Shown here: positions 1 through 5,003 of the stretch, piece after piece | How the letters are laid out: each line of letters opens with the position of its first letter | Position numbering within the stretch: position 1 is the first letter of the stretch | NCBI GenBank assembly: GCA_001768155.1 | Contig: MENC01000185.1 | Span: 1 to 5,003, forward strand | Source: Bacteroidetes bacterium GWA2_30_7 | Lineage (GTDB): Bacteria > Bacteroidota > Bacteroidia > Bacteroidales > GWF2-33-38 | Reading direction: 5' to 3' | Length of the DNA stretch: 5,003 bases | Program-made: the position numbers and the translations under genes | Notes under the pieces: model-generated | Told to the model about the DNA's origin: nothing | What the model saw: only the letters and a program-made list of their open reading frames with translations | Database searches by the model: none

Positions 1-1
1 A

Positions 2-826
2 AATAATCCTACCGCAACAACCAATGGTATTAATAACACAGCTATAGGTAACGAAGCATTAAAACTAAACCAAACAGGAGCTTACAATACCGCCTCAGGT
101 CAAAATACACTTCCAGCAAACCTTAGTGGTATTGCAAACGTTGCTTTTGGAGTAAATGCACTTTTGGCAAATACTGATGGTAGCTACAATACAGCAATTG
201 GTACAAATTCATTTGGCAATGGAACATCATTTACCAATTCAACAGCTTTGGGAAATGCAACCGATATTACGGCAAGCAATCAGGTAAGACTTGGGAATGC
301 ATCAGTTAACGATATTGGCGGTTTTGCCAATTGGACAAATGTTTCTGATAAACGTTTCAAAAAAGATATTAACGAAAGTGTACCAGGATTGGATTTCATA
401 ATAAAACTACGACCTGTAACTTATCACTTAAATATGGATGCTATTGCAGAAGTCCTTCAAACACCCGATAGTTTAAGATTAAAAGATGCCGAAAAAATAA
501 AAGGCAGTATGTTACAAACCGGATTTATAGCTCAGGAAGTAGAAAAAGCAGCTAACGATTTGGGTTACGATTTCAGCGGAGTTGATAAACCCAAAAACGA
601 AAAAGATTATTACGGTTTGCGTTATGCAGAGTTTACAGTTCCTTTGGTAAAAGCAGTTCAGGAACAACAACAAATGATTGACATCCTGAAAGCCACAAAC
701 CAAAAACTTGAAACCTCAAACCTCAAACTTGAAACCTCAAACTCACAGCTACAAACTGAAGTTGAGATTTTAAAAGCACAGGTTTCAAAAATAAATGAAA
801 TGCTTAATGTTTCAGCTAAAAAATAA
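2..826 (+). CDS. Tail-fibre/adhesin-like protein with S74 intramolecular chaperone domain (5'-truncated)
   Basis: The reading frame is open from base 2 to the TAA at 824-826. The gene begins upstream of the window; the TTG at 164 is only an internal leucine. The visible 274 residues show, in order: four 17-residue 'NTAIG..AL..N' units like the heads of trimeric fibres; a spacer with 'VRLGN'; a Peptidase_S74-type domain opening with 'SDKRFKKDI' (codons 344-370) and continuing through 'LRPVTYHLN', 'TGFIAQEVEKA' and 'YAEFTVPLVKAVQEQQ'; and a heptad-patterned C-terminal coiled coil rich in K, L, E and Q. In characterised S74 proteins this domain directs trimer folding and then cleaves itself off, using a Ser and a Lys five residues later. 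Both are present here (Ser codon 344-346, Lys codon 359-361). The protein is probably a trimeric surface or tail-fibre-like protein. Similar proteins are common in Bacteroidota chromosomes, and no phage genes are seen beside it. No T9SS tail is visible. The domain call is firm; the biological role is not. Confidence 0.9.
   Translation, partial: NNPTATTNGINNTAIGNEALKLNQTGAYNTASGQNTLPANLSGIANVAFGVNALLANTDGSYNTAIGTNSFGNGTSFTNSTALGNATDITASNQVRLGNASVNDIGGFANWTNVSDKRFKKDINESVPGLDFIIKLRPVTYHLNMDAIAEVLQTPDSLRLKDAEKIKGSMLQTGFIAQEVEKAANDLGYDFSGVDKPKNEKDYYGLRYAEFTVPLVKAVQEQQQMIDILKATNQKLETSNLKLETSNSQLQTEVEILKAQVSKINEMLNVSAKK
26..229 (+). repeat. Four 51-bp (17-residue) head-type repeats
   Basis: Four consecutive units, starting at 26, 77, 128 and 179, each begin with Gly and follow the pattern G-x-x-N-T/V-A-x-G-x-N/E-x-L/F. 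Examples are 'GINNTAIGNEALKLNQT', 'GAYNTASGQNTLPANLS' and 'GIANVAFGVNALLANTD'. The fourth drifts after 'GSYNTAIGTNSF'. The spacing is exactly 51 bp, but the DNA is diverged, so the array is conserved mainly at the protein level. Such Gly/Asn/Ala repeats are typical of left-handed beta-roll heads in YadA-like and tail-fibre-like proteins. The array probably continues left of the window. Confidence 0.8.
704..745 (+). repeat. In-frame 21-bp duplication encoding coiled-coil heptads
   Basis: Two adjacent 21-bp units (704-724 and 725-745) are identical over their first 18 bases and differ only in the last three. They encode KLETSNL and KLETSNS. Because 21 bp is exactly one heptad, the duplication lengthens the coiled coil without breaking its register. 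It lies in the C-terminal stalk that follows the S74 domain. Confidence 0.85.
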
Positions 827-869
827 CACCTTGAAGCGTGGCTTTGCCACCTTCAAGCGTGTTATTTTT
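819..869 (+). terminator. Probable intrinsic (possibly bidirectional) terminator hairpin
   Basis: A long inverted repeat overlaps the end of the S74-domain gene. The left arm contains AACAC (825-829), CTTGAAG (830-836) and GTGGC (838-842). A TTT loop (843-845) follows, and the right arm contains GCCAC (846-850), CTTCAAG (851-857) and GTGTT (859-863). Each arm carries one unpaired C (837 and 858). A-runs at 819-823 pair with the T-run at 865-869, giving a U-tract on the top strand and an A-tract on the left, so termination could work from either side. The TAA stop (824-826) lies within the stem. The call is made on structure only. Confidence 0.7.
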
Positions 870-905
870 AAGAAATCAAATTTTTATAACTAAATAATTA
901 TCAAT

Positions 906-2405
906 ATGAGAAAATTTATCTTCACACTTTATCTAATAATTGGAATTACAACATTTTGTTTTTCCAACAACATCAGTGTTACAAATGTTACCCTAACCGG
1001 ACAAAACACTTCTTCTGATTACACTTTAGTACAATTCGACATAAGTTGGAGCAACTCCTGGCGTACATCTACTTATGAAAGTAACTGGGATGCAGCTTGG
1101 ATTTTTGTGAAATGGCGTTTAAAAACCTCAACTGCTTGGAATCATGCTACTTTAAATACAAGCGGACACACAACACCAACAGGTTCAACTATTACTACAC
1201 CTTCAGATGGAAAAGGCGTTTTTATGTACAGAAATGCTGATGGTATTGGAAATATTTCGTGGACAGCTGCACAATTACAATGGAATTATGGTGTTGACGG
1301 ACTACTTGACGCCGACCTTGTTGAAATTTCTGTTTCTGCTATTGAAATGGTGTATATACCACAAGGTTCTTTTTATGTTGGTTTTGGTGGATTTTATGGT
1401 GAATGTTGGACTTATCCATCTATACAAGGTTATTTTATAACTTCAGAAGGAGTAATTAATGTAGGTAATACAAACGGTTATCTGACTTATGAAAATACTT
1501 ATCCGAGTAGTGGTGATATGGGAGGACCTATTCCTGCTGAATTTCCAAAAGGATATAATGCTTTTTATATGATGAAGTACGAAATTACACAAGAACAATA
1601 TGTTGAATGTCTTAATAAATTAACTTATACTCAACAAGCAACACGAACTGTAGTTGCACCAAGTTCAGCCGCAGGAACAAGTGCTTTGTATAATACTTAC
1701 AGAAATGGAATATCTGTTTTAACACCAGGAGTTGACAATAATCAACCTGCCGTTTATGCTTGCGAACTTAATGTAGATGCTATTTATAACAATGTTGACG
1801 ATGGACAAAATATAGCCTGCAACTGGTTAAAGTGGGCTGATTTAGCAGCTTATCTTGATTGGTCGGGATTACGACCTTTTACTGAATTTGAATTCGAAAA
1901 AGCATGCAGGGGGAGCAATCTTTCTGCGGTGTATAATGAGTATGCCTGGGGAAATACAACCGTAACTGGTGCAACAGGGGTTTCTAATAGTGGTTATAAC
2001 AATGAATATGCAACTAATGCAGGTGCTAACTGTATATGTAATAACCTTGGAGTTCAGGGTCCAATGCGTGTTGGAAATTTTGCACAAGGAGCTACTAACA
2101 GACAAAATTCGGGAGGCTCATATTATGGAGTTATGGAACTAACGGGAAACGTGTATGAAAGACCAATAACATTTGGTAATGCAACAGGAAGGTCGTTTAT
2201 AGGAAACAACGGCGATGGAATACTTAATTCAAGTGGCGATGCAAATGTTTCGAGTTGGCCAACTACTGATGCTATAGGAGCTGGTTTTCGTGGTGGTAGT
2301 TGGTCTGGTATTTATTCAGCTATTCATCATCGTTTATACGGTGCTTCAGTATCTACATCTCGTTCTAATGATTTTGGTGGACGTGGTTGTCGCATAGCAC
2401 CATAA
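906..2405 (+). CDS. Secreted SUMF1/FGE-fold protein, probably not a formylglycine-generating enzyme
   Basis: This is a complete 499-residue protein. The ATG at 906 is followed at once by a signal peptide (residues 1-20, 'MRKFIFTLYLIIGITTFCFS', cleavage probably before NN), which supports this start. The upstream sequence is A/T-rich without a Shine-Dalgarno site. Residues ~22-145 form a beta-rich N-terminal domain ('ISVTNVTLTGQN', 'FDISWSNSWR', 'WDAAWIFVKWRL') that often precedes this fold in Bacteroidota. Residues ~148-498 match the FGE-sulfatase/SUMF1 fold: 'MVYIPQGSFYVG' (148-159), 'FYMMKYEITQEQYVECLN' (220-237), 'RPFTEFEFEKACRG' (323-336), 'YYGVMELTGNVYE' (406-418), 'GFRGGSW' (460-466) and a terminal 'GGRGCRIAP'. 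True FGEs activate sulfatases through two copper-binding cysteines in the segment after 'GGS'. Here that segment reads 'SWSGIYSAIHHRLYG' with no Cys, and no sulfatase is adjacent. It is therefore best read as a non-catalytic, C-type-lectin-like ligand-binding protein on the cell surface or in the periplasm. No T9SS tail or lipobox is visible. Confidence 0.88.
   Translation: MRKFIFTLYLIIGITTFCFSNNISVTNVTLTGQNTSSDYTLVQFDISWSNSWRTSTYESNWDAAWIFVKWRLKTSTAWNHATLNTSGHTTPTGSTITTPSDGKGVFMYRNADGIGNISWTAAQLQWNYGVDGLLDADLVEISVSAIEMVYIPQGSFYVGFGGFYGECWTYPSIQGYFITSEGVINVGNTNGYLTYENTYPSSGDMGGPIPAEFPKGYNAFYMMKYEITQEQYVECLNKLTYTQQATRTVVAPSSAAGTSALYNTYRNGISVLTPGVDNNQPAVYACELNVDAIYNNVDDGQNIACNWLKWADLAAYLDWSGLRPFTEFEFEKACRGSNLSAVYNEYAWGNTTVTGATGVSNSGYNNEYATNAGANCICNNLGVQGPMRVGNFAQGATNRQNSGGSYYGVMELTGNVYERPITFGNATGRSFIGNNGDGILNSSGDANVSSWPTTDAIGAGFRGGSWSGIYSAIHHRLYGASVSTSRSNDFGGRGCRIAP
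2286..2390 (+). other. Candidate hypervariable (DGR-like) C-terminal segment of the FGE-fold protein
   Basis: This covers codons 461-495 of the FGE-fold gene, from 'FRGGSW' to 'GGRGC'. By hand count the top strand has 17 A in 105 bases, against 32 A in the preceding 105 bases (2181-2285), and most codons end in T (for example TCT GGT ATT TAT, GCT ATT CAT CAT CGT). Variable regions of diversity-generating retroelements lie at this same place in C-type-lectin/FGE-fold proteins, and they lose adenines relative to their template because A residues are randomised. No reverse transcriptase or matching template repeat lies in the window, and ordinary SUMF1 paralogues share the same flanking motifs. 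This is a hypothesis only. Confidence 0.25.
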
Positions 2406-2440
2406 TAAGATATAACATTTATGACCAAATCTTGAACACA

Positions 2441-2483
2441 GGATTTAGGAATTAAGATTTAGGAATTAGGATTTAGAAATTTA
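2441..2483 (+). repeat. Short 14-bp tandem repeat in the intergenic spacer
   Basis: Three head-to-tail units, GGATTTAGGAATTA (2441-2454), AGATTTAGGAATTA (2455-2468) and GGATTTAGAAATTTA (2469-2483, one base longer), are followed by a fading AGATTTT (2484-2490). The array is non-coding and lies 35 bp after the stop of the FGE-fold gene. Such GATTTAGGAATTA-like runs are seen between genes in AT-rich bacteria. No function is evident, and no convincing hairpin terminator is seen in the rest of this spacer (2406-2555). Confidence 0.8.
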
Positions 2484-2535
2484 AGATTTTATTGTGTAGC
2501 CAATTTCAAACTCCTAACCTTAACCCTCTTTGCAA

Positions 2536-2559
2536 ATGAACTTAAATTTAAACATTTGA
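2536..2559 (+). other. Possible seven-codon mini-ORF overlapping the start of the repeat-protein gene
   Basis: ATG at 2536 opens a frame encoding MNLNLNI and ends at TGA 2557-2559, which overlaps the proposed TTG start (2556-2558) of the downstream gene. This could be a coupling leader peptide. It could equally be the true ATG of the downstream gene, separated from it by an indel, or chance. No Shine-Dalgarno site is seen in front of it. Confidence 0.2.
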
Positions 2560-5003
2560 AAAATTATACAATAAAATATTTCTCTCTCGTAATTTTTATC
2601 TTTTCATTTTGTTTTGAAAACATAATTGCTCAAAACAATGCAATCTTTTATGGAGGCGATGCCGATGGTTTTATCGTTAGTAGTTATACTCAAGCAGATG
2701 TTGCTGTAAACAATTCAATTTTTAATGGTGGCAATTCCGACGGTTTTTCTGTAAATGGTTATACTCAACCCGATGTTGCTGTAAATAATACAGTTTTTTA
2801 TGGAGGCAATGCCGATGGATTTTCAAATTTAAGTTACATTCAACCAGATGTAACTTTAAATAATACTGTTTTTTATGGAGGCGATGCTGATGGTTTTTCA
2901 AACCTAAGCTATATTCAACCAGATGCAACTTTAAACAATACTGTTTTTTACGGAGGCGATGCTGATGGTTTTTCAAATTTAACCTACACTCAGCCAGATA
3001 TAGCTTTAAACAACACAGTTTTTTACGGAGGCGATGCTGATGGTTTTTCAAATTTAAGTTACATTCAACCAGATGTAGCTTTAAACAACACAGTTTTTTA
3101 TGGAGGTAATGCTGATGGGTTTACTAATTTAAGTTATATTCAACCCGATGCAGCTGTAAACAATACTGTTTTTTATGGAGGAATTGCCGATGGTTTTGGA
3201 TTTAACAGTAATAGTTCAACATCATCTTACATATGGAATGTTGCAAGCGGAAATTGGTCAACACCAACTAATTGGACACCAACCAGAACAATTTCAGATA
3301 ATAGTGATATTTTAATTTTCGATGGTAGCACTCAGGCAACACCAACTGTAAATTTAGATTTCGGAGCATCTGCAACAATAGGAAAGATAACTTTTAAAAA
3401 CGGTGTCAGTCCTACATTTTCAAATTCTGAAACACAATCTTTAATAACTACCCTTTCGGTATATGACGATAATTCATTTTCATTTTTAGGTGGAAACCAA
3501 AGCAATACACCAGTATTTAGTATTGAAAATACATCTAATGTTGATTTAACCGGAGTAACTAATTTTACAATTAACCTGCCCACAAATGCAGATACTCTGT
3601 ACATTGACGATGCAAGTATTTTAAATCTTGCCAATACCAACCAAATTTCAGGTTCAGGTAGTTCAGGATATGTAAAGGTTAAGGGTACATTCAAAACCGA
3701 TGACCCTGATGGATTTTCGGGAGCTGCAAATACTTCTGTTGCAAATACCGTTGCAGCTATAAATTTATCCACAGCATCTACCATTGATTACAATGCAGCA
3801 GGAACACAAACTGTTTCATCAAGAGCAGATTATCAAAATATTACTTTTTCGGGTAGCGGAACAAAAACATTAAATGGAAATATTGATGTTGAAAAAAATT
3901 TAACTATTTCAGGGACAGCAAATTTAGATGCCGCCACTTTCGACATCAACCTTGCAGGTAATTGGGTTAATAACAGCACAGACCCAACACCGTTTATTGC
4001 CGGAACCAGAACAGTTACTTTTGATGGAACTGCTGTTCAAAATATTGGAGGCAGTGCTCCCACTACATTTTACAATCTCTTTATAAATAATACCGGAGCG
4101 GGAATTAATCAGATTCAACCTATTACAATATCAAATACAATTACATTAGATAATGGAAAATTTAATCTGAACAGTTTAACCGCTACTGTTTTAAATCCAT
4201 CTGCAAATGCTATTACACGCAATAACGGTTTAATTGTAAGCGAAACTCAAACGGCAGATAACCCGAGTATTTTACAATGGAATATCGGAACTAACATTGA
4301 TGCTCATGTTTTTCCATTTGGAACAACATCGGGAGATTATATTCCAGTTACATTTACAGGTTCAGGCACAGGTCCCGGAAATATTTCAATTTCAACAAGA
4401 GCAACAGCATTAAATGATAACCAACCTTGGACAACAGGCGTAACATCTATGTCAGGCGTTGGAGATGAAACTACTACAGCCATTGATAGATGGTGGAATT
4501 TTAGTTCTTCTTTAGGCTCAACAATTCCGGCTGTAACATTAACCCTTTCGTACATAGGTTCAGAAAATACGATTTCTTCTCCAACTGATATTCTTGCATT
4601 TCAACATTGGAACGGAACTATCTGGAATGATGGACGGGGTGGAATTTCTGGTAGTGTTACTTCTGTAGAAACAGCCGGCTCAACTACTGGTATTAATTCG
4701 GTTACAGCTTCCGGGCTTACAGAGTTTTCGCCATACATTTTAGTAAGAGAAGATGCACCACTTCCCATTGAATTGCTTTCATTTACAGCCAATTGCAATA
4801 ATCGAAAAATAATTTTAAATTGGACTACAGCATCTGAATTAAACAGCGATTATTTTACAATCGAGCAAAGCGGTGATAATAAAAATTGGCAAATAGTAGG
4901 TAAGGTTGATGGAGCTGGTGAATCAAACGAAATACTTAATTATTTATTTACATATCCAAAGGAATTTTCGGGGTTGTCATATTTTCGCTTAAAACAAACA
5001 GAC
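2556..5003 (+). CDS. Secreted repeat-containing surface protein, probable T9SS cargo (3'-truncated)
   Basis: The frame is open without a stop for 816 codons to the window edge. No in-frame ATG exists between the upstream stop (TAG 2460-2462) and the coding body, so TTG 2556 is chosen. It gives a good signal peptide, 'MKNYTIKYFSLVIFIFSF' followed by ...IIA|QN, with cleavage likely after Ala25. Residues 31-205 are seven exact 25-residue repeats (consensus FYGGDADGFSNLSYIQPD.. then .LNNTV), closed by a partial eighth, FYGGIADGF. Then come 'YIWNVASGNWSTPTNWTP' (225-242), a long Thr/Ser/Asn/Gly-rich beta stalk including 'YQNITFSGSGTKTLNGNI' and 'GTRTVTFDGTAVQNIGG' (~415-520), and a module with 'DRWWNFSSS' near residue 645. 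'LPIELLSFTANC' (from 736) through 'LNWTTASELNSDYFTIEQSG' to 'SYFRLKQTD' is the domain that usually precedes a T9SS type-A sorting tail, which should lie just beyond the window. The protein is inferred to be cell-surface anchored or secreted; its ligand is unknown. The frame and the secretion signal are well supported; the function is not. Confidence 0.88.
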   Translation, partial: MKNYTIKYFSLVIFIFSFCFENIIAQNNAIFYGGDADGFIVSSYTQADVAVNNSIFNGGNSDGFSVNGYTQPDVAVNNTVFYGGNADGFSNLSYIQPDVTLNNTVFYGGDADGFSNLSYIQPDATLNNTVFYGGDADGFSNLTYTQPDIALNNTVFYGGDADGFSNLSYIQPDVALNNTVFYGGNADGFTNLSYIQPDAAVNNTVFYGGIADGFGFNSNSSTSSYIWNVASGNWSTPTNWTPTRTISDNSDILIFDGSTQATPTVNLDFGASATIGKITFKNGVSPTFSNSETQSLITTLSVYDDNSFSFLGGNQSNTPVFSIENTSNVDLTGVTNFTINLPTNADTLYIDDASILNLANTNQISGSGSSGYVKVKGTFKTDDPDGFSGAANTSVANTVAAINLSTASTIDYNAAGTQTVSSRADYQNITFSGSGTKTLNGNIDVEKNLTISGTANLDAATFDINLAGNWVNNSTDPTPFIAGTRTVTFDGTAVQNIGGSAPTTFYNLFINNTGAGINQIQPITISNTITLDNGKFNLNSLTATVLNPSANAITRNNGLIVSETQTADNPSILQWNIGTNIDAHVFPFGTTSGDYIPVTFTGSGTGPGNISISTRATALNDNQPWTTGVTSMSGVGDETTTAIDRWWNFSSSLGSTIPAVTLTLSYIGSENTISSPTDILAFQHWNGTIWNDGRGGISGSVTSVETAGSTTGINSVTASGLTEFSPYILVREDAPLPIELLSFTANCNNRKIILNWTTASELNSDYFTIEQSGDNKNWQIVGKVDGAGESNEILNYLFTYPKEFSGLSYFRLKQTD
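2646..3197 (+). repeat. 75-bp coding tandem repeat, seven full units plus a partial eighth
   Basis: Units start at 2646, 2721, 2796, 2871, 2946, 3021 and 3096, each exactly 75 bp. The partial eighth (3171-3197) encodes FYGGIADGF. The core is F-Y/N-G-G-D/N-A/S-D-G-F, then a variable S-N-L-S-Y-I/T-Q-P/A-D stretch, then A/T-V/L-N-N-T/S-V/I. The middle units (3-6) are the most alike at DNA level, and units 1 and 2 are the most diverged ('IVSS', 'SVNG'). That pattern suggests growth or homogenisation by recombination within the array. The constant length and strong Gly/Asp/Asn turns suggest a beta-solenoid or similar stacked fold. The D-A-D-G turns might bind calcium, but this is inference. Confidence 0.93.

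Noticed and set aside
164..166. TTG as the start of the S74-domain protein
   Set aside because: The frame is open from base 2 and the 17-residue repeats cross this codon without a break, so it is an internal Leu and the gene is cut by the window edge.
512..703. Minus-strand 63-residue frame
   Set aside because: It is antisense to the well-supported S74 domain and coiled coil.
870..905. Bacteroidota-type promoter (TAnnTTTG) upstream of the FGE-fold gene
   Set aside because: The spacer is A/T-rich, but I could not find a good -7 box with a -33 partner.
1207..2105. Frames at 1207-1440 (+) and 1869-2105 (-)
   Set aside because: Both overlap the FGE-fold gene in other frames. The Leu/Phe-rich and Cys/Ser-rich products show no recognisable motif.
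2476..2507. Weak stem GAAATT/AATTTC as a terminator after the FGE-fold gene
   Set aside because: It has only six A/T-rich pairs with a ~20-base loop and no T-run after it, which is not enough for a terminator call.
2722..3051. Minus-strand 109-residue frame with its own repeats (KNHQHRLRKK-like)
   Set aside because: It is the antisense of the 75-bp repeat array. The periodicity and open frame come from the sense repeats, and the Cys/His/Lys-rich product is typical of a shadow.
3332..4798. Minus-strand open frames at 3332-3784, 3924-4118, 4337-4555 and 4601-4798
   Set aside because: All lie inside the continuous + strand frame from 2556 to 5003, which has signal peptide, repeats and a recognised C-terminal domain. 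The minus frames show no domain or start signal.

Overview
The window reads as chromosomal DNA of a Bacteroidota bacterium (Flavobacteriia/Bacteroidales-like). The DNA is AT-rich, the genes lack clear Shine-Dalgarno sites, and the signal peptides are short and Ile/Phe-rich. One protein also carries the 'LPIELLSF...W.TASE...YF.IE.S.D...W' domain that in this phylum normally sits just before a type IX secretion (T9SS) sorting tail. No tRNA, rRNA, CRISPR array, transposase or phage structural operon is visible.

Layout: three large genes, all on the + strand, fill almost everything. (1) 2-826 is the 3' end of a fibre-like protein: 17-residue head-type repeats, an S74 intramolecular chaperone domain with its Ser/Lys pair, and a C-terminal coiled coil. 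A long imperfect hairpin (819-869) overlaps its stop codon and is the probable terminator. (2) 906-2405 is a complete secreted 499-residue protein: an N-terminal Bacteroidota-type beta domain and a formylglycine-generating-enzyme (SUMF1/FGE) fold that lacks the catalytic copper-binding cysteines. The last ~35 codons are adenine-poor and rich in NNT codons, which resembles a diversity-generating-retroelement variable region, although no reverse transcriptase or template repeat is in view. (3) 2556-5003 is one uninterrupted reading frame running off the right edge. It appears to use a TTG start and encodes a secreted multidomain surface protein with seven exact 75-bp (25-residue) 'FYGGDADGF' repeats, a beta-rich stalk, and the pre-sorting domain of a T9SS cargo. 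Its true C-terminus is outside the window.

The non-coding stretches are short (827-905 and 2406-2555). The first holds most of the hairpin. The second holds a small 14-bp tandem repeat and a possible seven-codon mini-ORF overlapping the TTG start.

All three products look like exported or surface-exposed proteins built from repeats and beta folds, so the region resembles a cell-surface/adhesin locus. They are separated by a terminator-like hairpin and a repeat-bearing spacer, so nothing in the sequence requires that they form one operon or one machine.
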